Part shown: positions 25,301 through 35,812 of the stretch, piece by piece
Layout of the letters: each line of letters begins with the position of its first letter
How positions within the stretch are numbered: the stretch's first letter is position 1
From: Macrotrachela quadricornifera
Lineage: Eukaryota; Rotifera; Eurotatoria; Philodinida; Philodinidae
Direction: 5' to 3'
DNA: 64,000 nucleotides
NCBI GenBank assembly: GCA_022393335.1
Contig: JAJEKB010021677.1
Coordinates: forward strand, 111,198-175,197
The notes under the pieces: model-generated
Told to the model about the DNA's origin: nothing
Databases searched by the model: none
What the model saw: only the letters and a program-made list of their open reading frames with translations
Made by a program: the position numbers and the translations under genes

Positions 25301-26235
25301 TTGATATTCACATTATAACGATTATGCTATATATACATGGAATTATTACCAATGTATGATAATCACACTTGACAAAAATGATTCCATTGAAAAACTATAC
25401 CAAGTCATAGATGATTGATCATCATAAACTGTTATTATATATTCATAAATATTAAATGAAACATGACCACTCAGAACAAGAAATTTTATCACTAATATAA
25501 AAACTAAAAATTTTGAAAAAATATTCGAATCCATCTCAGATTCGAACTTAGCCATCATCATCATCAATATTTTTCGATGATCTTAGTCTACCCTGACAAA
25601 TGGATTCAATTTTACCATAAGTGATGACGATCAGATTTGAACAAATAAACCAGTGATCACATGCCGTTTATACACGCCACTGAGCTATACTAGAGAAGAA
25701 ATCTTTTCTCATGAAGAAATAAAATATACTTGAATAGGAACTTCATTGGTTAAATACTTTATTTCATTGTGATGTATATTTTTCAAAGTTAAAATATTTA
25801 ACACGTAACATGTTTTTATCGTCAAGGTAATTATATGAAAAGATATTAATATTGTTATTTAAATAGTAGTATTTAGGAGTTTGCTAAAGGAGTATTGGTT
25901 AGCTGTGAATTATTACAATATTGTTTCATATAACACCATATTTGAACCCCTTTAGTCAAATTGTTATGAAACACGTTGAGACGCTGTCATTATTTTTTTT
26001 ACATTTGCGTTTTATGCTTACATGGGTGAGTGGTGCTCAAAACTTTTATTTTCTGTCAGTGTATAAGCGATAATCTAAAATGTATTCTAATATTTTCGTA
26101 TGTATGTATAGATCACAACCGAAATAAAATATAAGGAATATGTAAATTGTGTTTTTTAAACAACAATAAGATTTTCACGTATTAATTTCATCACAATATG
26201 CATTAAAAATTTTCTTTCAGTCAAATTATATTTGA
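22356..26235. other. intergenic DNA, no gene recognised
   Basis: AT-rich, without recognisable exons. The frames at 23531-23746, 24122-24376 and 25346-25567 (minus) have low-complexity K/N/I/F composition, and their flanks show no convincing splice structure. Confidence 0.4.
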
Positions 26236-27150
26236 TTACAAGTTAAGTAGAATTTTACGACGATTAAACAGTTCATGCACTTGAGGATCAATAAATGGGA
26301 GAATAAACATAAATAAAAATGAGCCAACTGATGATAGAAACCATATTATTCGATAGTATAGTGGATCAAGATGACCTCGAGATAAATAAATAATCAAAAC
26401 GATAGTAGATAAAAGAGTTGACGTACTTAAACTGACAATCATGGACACAATGCGACGTATTACAAGATAATCTCTTCGATTCCGCTGTTGTAAGGAGCGT
26501 ACGGATGGTGGACGATGCATTTTGAAGAGAACAAATATGTAACATGTACAAACAATGATCAAGGGTGGAGTAAAAGTGATGATATATGCATATATTAAGA
26601 GCACAATTGCATTTTGTGATATACTGCAATAAGCTTCATTGGAAAGCAGAGGAAAGGCATCAGCGAGGAAAATAGGTAGAATACTAGCAAAAGAAAATAC
26701 AAATTGACATGGAATGAATACACTGAGATAGATTATGGGTCTGTGTAGCCATGCACGTTTTGGAAAAATAACACGAACAAAACGAAAGAATGCTTGAAGT
26801 GCACACATCCAGTAAGCAGCAACGAGTATTGATCCGAGTAAATAGGCGCGAAAGTGACAAAGAAGAGAATCATTAAATTCATTAATAAATTGAAAATCTA
26901 ATCCTAATGTAGGTAAAGTTATATGAATCCATTGAATGATGCTTTTGACAACGAGTATACAGAGATTATTAATACAAAGAATGATAGGAACTTGGATTTG
27001 AGTTCGACTTTGTTGACGCTTGGGATAAATGAGTCGATGAACAAGACAATAAATCAGAATACAACCAATAAAAACGGTGATTGAATCACTAACAGCTGAA
27101 ATGACATTTAATACCACGCTAATAGTAGTCGAATTTGAAAAGCTGGTCAT
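26236..27150 (-). CDS. divergent rhodopsin-like G-protein-coupled receptor (7TM)
   Basis: An intronless frame of 304 residues has seven hydrophobic segments at about residues 14-40, 53-75, 100-128, 138-162, 181-210, 230-256 and 266-288. That is the plan of a plasma-membrane receptor signalling through G proteins. Cys98 before TM3 and Cys175 in the second extracellular loop are placed for the standard disulfide. The N-terminus is short, with one possible glycosylation site (Asn6-Ser-Thr). The DRY region at the end of TM3 is replaced by FFRFVRV, and the NPxxY region in TM7 by DPQVH, so it is far from well-known receptors. Basic residues (RNRRDYLVIRR) open TM6. Ligand unknown. Large families of such orphan receptors are known in rotifers and other small invertebrates. 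Confidence 0.85.
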   Translation of the reverse strand: MTSFSNSTTISVVLNVISAVSDSITVFIGCILIYCLVHRLIYPKRQQSRTQIQVPIILCINNLCILVVKSIIQWIHITLPTLGLDFQFINEFNDSLLCHFRAYLLGSILVAAYWMCALQAFFRFVRVIFPKRAWLHRPIIYLSVFIPCQFVFSFASILPIFLADAFPLLSNEAYCSISQNAIVLLIYAYIITFTPPLIIVCTCYIFVLFKMHRPPSVRSLQQRNRRDYLVIRRIVSMIVSLSTSTLLSTIVLIIYLSRGHLDPLYYRIIWFLSSVGSFLFMFILPFIDPQVHELFNRRKILLNL

Positions 27151-29400
27151 TATTTTAACGTGAGAATAATTATATACTATGAATTTGTTAATAAAGATGT
27201 TTATATTGACGAAATGATAAAAAATTTGAGTATTTCAAAAAAAGAATAATCTTAAAATAGATTTTATATCAGATTGATATTATATTCTTCACAACAACTA
27301 ACTGTTAAAAATTCAACATTACTAACGCTCAGAACAACTACCGGAAAGAAAATGACATTAAACAACATAAAAATGAAAGTCATAAAAGATTTGTCATCTG
27401 AACCAAAATTCATCATAAATATATACAAATCTTATAACCAAAGGATCAAGAACGAAGAAGAGTTCATGCCATTTCTTAATTTTTTTTTTCTATAGATAGA
27501 AAAAGTGACATAATTGAATATTTTTGACAGATAAGACGTTACTAATAGTGTTCTCTGTTTATCGTTCACATTTATTAGACAAAATACAGATACAAGATGA
27601 TCCATAAATAACATGTTGATAAAAATTCAAATTTCTCCTTTCTGATTAATGATAAAATTTTATTGTGTCGCAATAGAGATACTTGAGTCTTTTATCATCA
27701 TATTATTTATAGGACACATTATAAGTGGAAAATATGTGAAAATAAAGTGCTACTTTAAACCTTTTCCTTTTGCAATAATTACTTGCTTGCCTCTATTCAT
27801 CCTTTTTTCATACCAATAATAGAATAATAAAAATGCAGTTATGGCTCATTTCATTATATATGTCATTCATCATGAAACTGACCTATTCTACTTTGATTAA
27901 ATTTTCTTTTCTTATAATGTGAGACACTTTAATGTAAAAGAATTATAAATAAGTAAAGCTGAAATGACAGATGTTATTTTTATAATGATTGCTACAAAAA
28001 AGTATGAACATCAAAACTCATTATTTTCATAGTCAAGAAATTTTTATCCTCTAGCGATTATAATTATATATTTCTTTCTTAATCATATACGGTTCCGTAA
28101 ACAAATGTTGGAATGTAGAGAAAAAAAATCGCTCTTTTTCTTCCTTTTTAATCTTTTACTCAATACTACATCAAGATGAAGCAACAGAAGAGAAATGCTT
28201 TTAATAGTCTACATGACATGAATAATCTATTCTACTTTAGTTATTAAGATTATAACCTATCAAATTGCTATGGAAATAGTATCACCAATATGTTTAGAAG
28301 ATTCCGAAAATTCGAGAAAAGTTTTGAAATAAGATCAAATCATTTATACATATTTTTAGTATGAATAGTGATGATGTTGATCTTGATCAATTATTTCTTG
28401 AAACGATATATTTGTTCTCAATACTTGATGTTAGTGAAATTATTACTGAATTTTTGTTATATGTAATATGATATTGCAATTATGTAAAAAAGAAAATAAT
28501 TATGAATCATAGATTTATAGTTTTTAGGAGACGATCGACTGATATGGCAACTCGAAAAAATTGACGTCAAATGTAGTAAACATGTATTGAAATGGAAGAA
28601 GCAGTGAATTTTTTGATAAATGAATCGTGGTTTGGATGATTGAGATCCTTAGAGTCAAGGAGAAAAGAGTAAATAAAATGGAGAGTCAGATCGTATCTGT
28701 ATGATCTTGTTATACCAAACGGATATCGTACAAAAAATAAATGCCTATACAGGTAAAACTGATTTTTGACTAAATCTATTATTTGATCAATAGCTGAAGG
28801 AGAATTTCAAGACAAAAAGGTCAATGTATGTGTACATATCTTCTTCTTGTGCAATTACAATCGTTTTCATCGGTATATATATATATTTAATAATTATCAC
28901 AAAATCTCTGTTACTTGATTATGCATAGTATGAAATTGAAGATTTTATTTGTAAGTTCATAAGTCAATTTACTGGAAAATATATTTGAATAGAAAGACAA
29001 ATGATGACAATATTAATGGTAACAGTATTCAGTTTTCATACTTTCATAAACTCAGTTTATACAAAAAAATATCAGTTAAGTCAAACAACGCAATAAGACA
29101 TATTTGTTATCCTATCCTTTTCTTTTCCTTTAGTGTTATTTAGTAAAAGAAAATAACGAATGACAATAATAACAAAAATAAGATGTCTATATAATATCTT
29201 TTATTGAATCAAATAGATGACAGATCGAGGTATACAAATTTACAAACTATGAATACCAAGGTCAAGTGATATTATATCTATGTACTTGGAATATAAAGAT
29301 AGAAAGAGAACTACGAATAAGATTGTATAATATCATTCATCTATTAATGATAACAACTATTTTTTTACTATAATAAAAATATTTATTTAACTAAACTGAG
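27151..29400. other. intergenic DNA, nothing recognised
   Basis: AT-rich sequence upstream of the GPCR and downstream of the small cysteine-rich gene. There is a short TA dinucleotide run near 28876-28888. No exon or RNA gene recognised. Confidence 0.4.
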
Positions 29401-29530
29401 GAAAAAACAAGAATTTTTTTTTTTTTGTTATTTTCATGAAATTATTTATTTGTATATATTCATAAATGATTATTTTCACATTATCAAACAATATCAAAAA
29501 AAAAAAACCACAAATTAATAATGTCTTATT

Positions 29531-29914
29531 TTAAGCACAACTGTATACTTCTTTTCCAACAGCTTTTCCACAACCACCTGCATCATATTTAGAAACAACT
29601 TTTGAACCTCGAACTAATTTTCCACAACCTGTTTTAGCATAATTTCTAACCATATCTTGACATGATTGTTCACAATTTACCATTGCTGCATTGTTACATG
29701 AACAAAATGCACAACTTGAAATTTTCCATTTATGAAATGGTAAATGAACCGTATCAGAAACAGCTTTACATTCACATCTATATAGAATAATTTAAATAAA
29801 TTTTTTTATTTTTTATTTTAAAATAAAATCTTACGTGCGTCTTATTCCACCTAAAAAACTTTCTGTTGGAATTATAATTCCACAGATAATAAATAATATT
29901 ACTAACTTATGCAT
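29531..29914 (-). CDS. small secreted cysteine-rich protein, two exons
   Basis: Exon 1 (29835-29914) begins ATG CAT AAG and encodes a signal peptide (basic start, hydrophobic VILFIICGIIIP, then TES). A 57-bp GT-AG intron (29778-29834) follows, then exon 2 (29531-29777), ending TAA. The product is 108 residues. Its mature part has ten cysteines in the order CxC, a CxxCxC cluster, two singles (VNC, QSC) and three C-terminal singles in GCGK, GCGK and YSC, enough for five disulfides. The basic, glycine-containing C-terminal half carries two similar GCGK motifs, suggesting an internal duplication. I do not recognise the family. It is likely extracellular. The gene is divergent from the one at 30100, with 185 bp between the start codons. 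Confidence 0.75.
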
Positions 29915-30000
29915 TTTATCGCGTAGATTTTTTTTTCTTCTTTTGGTATGAATGTATTTCGCAAAATATGAATGATATTTATACACTCTGTACACAAAAA

Positions 30001-30030
30001 AAAATAGAGAGAGAGAGAGAAAGAGAAGAG
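30001..30030. repeat. GA-rich simple repeat in the shared promoter region
   Basis: AATAGAGAGAGAGAGAAAG forms a purine tract in the 185-bp gap between two divergent small secreted-protein genes. GA tracts can act as promoter elements, but here that is only positional inference. Confidence 0.3.
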
Positions 30031-30099
30031 GAATATCTTATCTTTGTATGATTAGAATATAACAAGTGTTTCATCATAAGATATATCTTTCTTTTACGA

Positions 30100-30406
30100 A
30101 TGGGTCAACGAGTATTATATCTATTATTTATTTTTCTTATTATCGAACAAGTAGTTAATGTACAAATAGAGGGTAAAATTGATATTTTATCTTTTATTGT
30201 ATACTTAAATATATTTTATAGAAAATTTATTTTTAAATCGATATCGTCGTGAAACAAAATATAAAACATCACAAGTTCTTAAATGTATTCGTCGTCTTCG
30301 ATCAATTATTATTCGTCCATCAAAAGGTGATATTTCAACTGAAATGTTAAATTGTCTTCAATCAACTCAAACATCAAAATCTAACAAGAAAAATAAAAAA
30401 ACTTAA
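30100..30406 (+). CDS. small secreted basic protein, two exons
   Basis: Exon 1 (30100-30172) starts ATG GGT CAA and encodes a signal peptide (MGQR, then VLYLLFIFLII). A 49-bp intron (30173-30221, GTAAAA to TATAG) is spliced in phase to exon 2 (30222-30406), ending TAA. The product is 85 residues. The mature part is basic (NRYRRETKYK and a SNKKNKKT tail) and has only two cysteines, in LKCIRRLRS and MLNCLQS, which could form one disulfide. No family recognised. A poly(A) signal (AATAAATAAA) follows about 95 bp after the stop. It is transcribed away from the cysteine-rich gene and probably shares its promoter region. Confidence 0.65.
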
Positions 30407-33077
30407 ATATTTTTATTCAAAATTATTTCATTGATAGTTCATTGTAGAAATATGATTTGAATATTCTTGAAAAACATTTTACATTGTTCTTATTTGAAAT
30501 AATAAATAAAGAGTTGCATTTTTCTTTCGTTAAACTATTATTCCAATTAATATGACAAATATATAACACTAACGAGATTCGGTTTTTAGACGCCATATAC
30601 ATCTTCGATTTTTGACATTTTTGAAAAAAAAATATGGTAAAAGACTACTTGAAATTGAAATAAATATTAATATAAAAACAAGTCTATTCAGAAATTGATG
30701 AGACTAGATTTTCAATAGATGATAATATAAACGAAATTTATTGAAAAATATTATTCATTCCAAGATTAATCATTTCGATACAATTAATTAAAGTATTTTT
30801 AGCTATGTATAAGGTACTCGAGTGAGTATCCTGCTGTAAGGCATCTAGTAAATGGATACTTGAAGATACTGATCAAATACTTAATTGGATAATGTTGCCA
30901 AAATTGTAGTATGCTGATGATCGAACGTAATCTTTAACTTTTTTCATTTTTGTTTCTTTTAGAGAAATTTACGACGTTTTTTTCGATTTTATTTAATTTA
31001 ATATATCAAATTCTGAAAACTTAAGAAGTAATCTGAAAAAACTAGTATGAAAAAATTTTAATTTCGTATATTGTGTCTAGTTGTTGATATGTAGTCGTAT
31101 ATGCAAAAGAAAACGGTGAATGAACGGATGTTACGCAGAATGCGACACATCTCGGATACCTTGTAGAATTATCCTCAGTAAAATTACAGATGCAGGTACC
31201 GGATGCATTATGTACATCAATAAGATTACTGAGAATTTTCAAAGTATCTATAACGGGTACCTTACTGAGGTTTTCTCAGTACATGGATACTCCTGAACTC
31301 AATATTTTCTCTAAGGTATACTATTTACAGTTCTTGTAATCGATGGTATTATTTAAAGTATCGATGTTCAATTTCGATTGCTCTCATTAGATCCAGTGGA
31401 AATTACTATTTATTGACAAATATAGAAGAATAATCAGTTGTTTCTCACTTTTTATGATTTATTCCTCAGCAATCGTAGATCTTTTAACTTAATCTTCACC
31501 AACTAGCAGATATTCCCATAATGAACCATATTTTAGTTCAACCTGTAGAAATAAGTTTCGATAATGTAAGTCAAACAAAGTATGAAATCTGTTTATCATA
31601 TATCTACAGAAATGGAAATTGAGCGGGGAAGTCATCGATCCGATTTAAAAATAGAAAATACAGCTCTAAAATCTATTTTCTTAAGTACAAGTTTTGAAAG
31701 TATCTTTAGCTAATCTTCTTATTGAAAATTGAATAATTCTTATCGTCATTTTCATTTCACATCGGGCCGATATTCGGTCCTTCCTGAGTTTAGACCATTA
31801 TAAACTTGTAAAATATGGCTAACTTTTCATGAGTATAGTAAATTCATTCAACATGATATGAGACTCTATTCATAAGATGAGAATGTGTTGATCAATATTT
31901 AGCACTGGGGTATCAGATCGGAGTGTATCGACTTGTTACAACAAATTTGCAGGGCTTTCATAATATAAAAGCTCCGTTGTTATCTATTCTGCAGGACTTT
32001 CGTAACAAAGTTGTTTTTGCATTCACAAACAGTTTGAAAGATTAGTACCCCATGAAAAAAACAGGGTACTCATAGTGAATACTCTTGCATAGAAATATCT
32101 GTTAAGTCAGCAAGTGTCGTTCATTGGCGACAACTATTATGTACTCAAATTCTCTAAACATCCGATGGTATTCTGTGTATTAATCATTTGCAACACACAC
32201 ATAGATACCGCAGTCACTTCTAAATATTTACCTTTTCAACATTGTCTACGTGATTTTTACAACTAATTATTGTTGTAACTGTTTGTTAACGTGTGAATCA
32301 ATTAAGCTGGTCAAAATTAAAAATGTCCGTTTATTTTCCAAAACGATCGAAACATATATAGTGAGGGATCAAGGAAAATCCTAAACACTATCAAAAGAGA
32401 TCATTTGGAAAATAACAAGATGGAGAAAGAAAAAAGGAAAAAATTCTTTATATGTATGCCATATGTGTCATCCATATAACAGGAGAAAAAAAAGATATAT
32501 GTGAAGGACACTATAACACTGTTGAATTAAAGCTAAGGAATTCAATTGTTACCCTTATTTCTATCTTATTTTAATTTTTGGTCCTTTCAATCATTTCCCT
32601 CTCTATATTTTCCTTGGCCGTTATTGGTTTTGGTTGTGATTAGGAAATAAATTCAGAAAAAAAAATTAAAGCATGGCTATATTTGTCTGCTGGTTCTCCC
32701 TTTACACTCTCGAATTTTTCTCGTCATATTTTCTTATAAAATGTTAACCTCGATACAAAAGCTTTGTAAAATGATGTCACAAAATCCCTGTCAATAGAAT
32801 CTGATTAGAGATCACACTAACTGTTCTGACAGTACGGTATTTATATAAGAGTTCTACGAAAGCCTTGTAAGATCAAAAGGAAAGCTCTGTCAAAGTCGAT
32901 GCAAAAACTCTGTCTTTTATGATTTATACATTTTATCTTCTTACGAAAATTGTGTAAAAAGCAGAGCTTTCGTAACGTACTGTAACGAATTGATACCTTT
33001 CTTTTTGGACGAAGTTAAAGTTTTGTCAATGAAAAACTCTCAGGATCATATCTCTTGACTATTGATACCATAGAAAA
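30407..33077. other. intergenic DNA with degenerate repeated words
   Basis: No gene recognised. Around 30800-31300 words such as GGTACTCGAGTGAGTATCC, GGATACTTGAAGATACTG and TACTGAG recur. Around 31940-33000 the words AAGCTCTGTC, AAAGCCTTGTAAG and GACTTTCGTAAC recur in both orientations. These look like old, decayed repeats without a clear unit. Confidence 0.35.
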
Positions 33078-33374
33078 TCATTGAAAATGAGCAAAATAAG
33101 CAAGCCTTAGTATCTTAAAAATTTTCAAAAGTCGATGAAGATCGACCGATTTTAAAAGTGCGACAGGATTGGATCGATCCGCTTTCAACTCTGACTCAGA
33201 CCCATTTTCCACGTAATTTTTATACTTGTCTTGGCACAGTTCTGCAAAACGAACATCTGTCGTTGAATTACAAAAATAAAATTGCATTGATCGATTTTTC
33301 TGAGCAAAATGTATTTGTGTAGTCAACAGGACGAGTCGTTGCCATGAAGTAATCCAATATAGAACAGTATACTG
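33078..33374 (-). CDS. unrecognised coding-like frame, probably a fragment
   Basis: A minus-strand frame of about 98 codons runs from just after a TAG near 33375 to the stop at 33078. Composition is balanced (for example VRFAELCQDKYKNYVENGSE and ADRSNPVALLKSV), unlike noise in this AT-rich region, and GC content is locally higher. No ATG opens the frame at its left end, and no known domain is recognised. It may be an isolated exon or a remnant of a transposed gene. Confidence 0.25.
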   Translation of the reverse strand, partial: QYTVLYWITSWQRLVLLTTQIHFAQKNRSMQFYFCNSTTDVRFAELCQDKYKNYVENGSESELKADRSNPVALLKSVDLHRLLKIFKILRLAYFAHFQ

Positions 33375-33669
33375 CTAGCATTTCTCGTATACGGTTTCAA
33401 AAAAAGTATTATTTCGTTTTCATATGAGACAATTACGAAATTAAAATATAATGCATATAATGTATGCAAATATTAATGGTTATTTTTCTATTATAAAAAC
33501 ACGAAACGTAATAAAAAGCAAAAAAAAAGAGGAAGAAGATTAAAATGATGATATACACGCAAGAACGAATGCATATAGACAATACACTGTCTCATTAATG
33601 AAAATGTCATGCTTCATTGATCACGTCATGAAAAGTAAATTGGAAAAAACCCACTGATTTTGTCGACGA

Positions 33670-33738
33670 TATATACGTAGCAAAATCGCTTGCAAGCACA
33701 CGAAAAACAACTCATACACTCGAAATCTTTTATCACGT
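33670..33738 (+). promoter_or_regulatory. possible promoter, first noncoding exon and splice donor of the ART-TPR gene
   Basis: A TATA-like ATATATAC (33668-33676) is followed about 60 bp later by a strong donor, CAC|GTAAGT, with GT at 33737-33738. A matching acceptor, TTTCACATAG, ends at about 35786, 27 bp before the ATG at 35813. Together these suggest a noncoding first exon and a 2-kb 5'UTR intron. No transcript evidence is available. Confidence 0.3.
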
Positions 33739-34587
33739 AAGTATATTTAATTTCAAATATTGTTAGACTAGTGACAAATAATCAGATTAAAATCTATTAT
33801 ATTCAAAACAATCCAAAAAAAAGCAAAAATCTCATTCATTATTTATATTATTTGTCGATTATGATCGATTAAAAATTCACAAAAAAAATTGAAGATAATC
33901 AATTTTTCTTGAGAGTAAATAGCAATACTTTTAAGCAATTTCCTTCGATTTGCATCCGTATAATTAATTTTTTTATAAATTTCTTATTGATGATAATCAG
34001 AAATAATATAAATAATGGATGAAAATTTGGTTTTTTGGATTATTTTTGGCTATAATCGATTTAACTCTGACTATTTGCCCAATATTTTTTACATGTATAA
34101 GTTCAAAAAAGATTCCAATTGAAAATGCTTGGCATATGTAACTGATAGTATATATCGAAGTAGCTCTTACACATAAAATAATCTTATTGTATAGCGAGTC
34201 AAACAGAATGACGTTTTAAATCCCTAAATTTCACTTAGAATAAGAAAAAAAATTAATAGAGCATAGCGAACGTCTTAAATATCAAGTTATTAAGGAACAT
34301 TCCTCATTGGAGTGTGGCTATCGATGCGAATATTCATTTTACTAACATTTTTTAGTGATGACCACGCTCATATTTTAGACGGGTCAAGTTTTCTTTGGAT
34401 CGATCGGTAGTCAGCTGATCACAATTCTTGACTTTACCGGGGAGAAACCGGTGTATTTTATGCATCTATTAACCAATCAGAACTTTCAAAAAACAATCTA
34501 TTACTTTAGTTTGACAAAGATATACGATGTCAACTCATTATTGTTTGAAAGTTTCTAATAATAACAGCTTCTATTCTAATTTGTCAT

Positions 34588-35132
34588 GTTATTGATTATA
34601 GGGCATTTCCATGTTGTTAGTCTTGTGCCACAGACCAAATGGGTACCAATGTGAAAATTTCTCAAAAATTGCACATTATTGAGCTCTATATATTTCACAA
34701 ATAACTTTGTTGATTACAGCACGGCCCATTGCCAATTTACCTCTTAAAAAAGACCTATTTTTCTATCCAAAGGGTTAATATATTAACGATTTTTTTAACA
34801 ATATCAAACGTTTCTTAGGAAAATTCTCATGTATTGAGAATCGGCATTAGATCCATGATTAATTAGTACGAAAATCGTCTTTGAAAATCCAAATTTTTTT
34901 CCTAGGAAACGTTCGATATTATTAAAAAAATCGTCAATACATTAACCCTTTGGATAGAAAAATAGGTCTTTTTTAAGAGGTAAATTGGCAATGGACCGTG
35001 CTGTAATCAACGAAGTTATTTGTAAAATATATAGAGCTCAATAATGTACAGTTATTGAGAAAGTATTACATTGGCACTCATTTATTTTGTGGCACAAGGT
35101 TAACAAGATGGGAATGCCCTATAATCAATAAC
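34588..35132. mobile_element. 545-bp foldback element
   Basis: The ends GTTATTGATTATAGGGCATT and AATGCCCTATAATCAATAAC are exact inverted copies. Long imperfect inverted arms run inward, with matching stretches such as GAGCTCTATATATTT, TTACCTCTTAAAAAAGACC and TTTCTATCCAAAGGGTTAAT. The spacer is near 34860. A TA duplication is possible at 34590-34591 and 35129-35130, but because the palindrome continues across it the boundary is uncertain. No coding capacity. It would lie in the proposed 5'UTR intron of the ART-TPR gene. Confidence 0.65.
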
Positions 35133-35812
35133 TAACTGAGACCTATGGAAAGTGACTATTTTTATGTTGGAAGACAGGAACAATGAATAATAATGAATAT
35201 AGAAAGTCAAAGAGTATCTAGAGCTCAATTGAAAACAGTTTTAAAAAGAATTTATCTTGCTTATCTTAATACATACTAAGAAACATAATGTCTATGGGCA
35301 CTATATAATATCCGTGAAGTGCTATAACCACTGTTAGAACCCTTAGAACATCAAAACACGGGGAAAACTAATCTTCTAATGTACCATGCGATGTATCTTC
35401 GCGAGCTCTACATAACCATAAATATGGCATCCTGGTACAAGATAGATCATGAAATTCAAGGAAGCCTTTTTTCAGGGCATTCCACTTATAAGTATACCTA
35501 TTTGTAGACTACATCTTCGCTCGAAATAATGCCATTTAATTTATTGATATATACTGAACTACAGGCTAAATTTTTACTATGATGGCTATAACTATTGAGG
35601 AAATATTTAAAGATACATATCTTTTTTGGTGTATTTCATATCTTATCGAGGTCTAATTATCGTGAAAGGATGAAATCTAAACGGCTTAAACACCTGAATA
35701 TGTTTCCTCGTCAGTATGTCCATATATTTAGATGATGTGAACTCTCTTTGTTTAAATAACAATTAACTACATATAATTTCACATAGGTGATTAACGAATC
35801 ATTCAGCAAATT

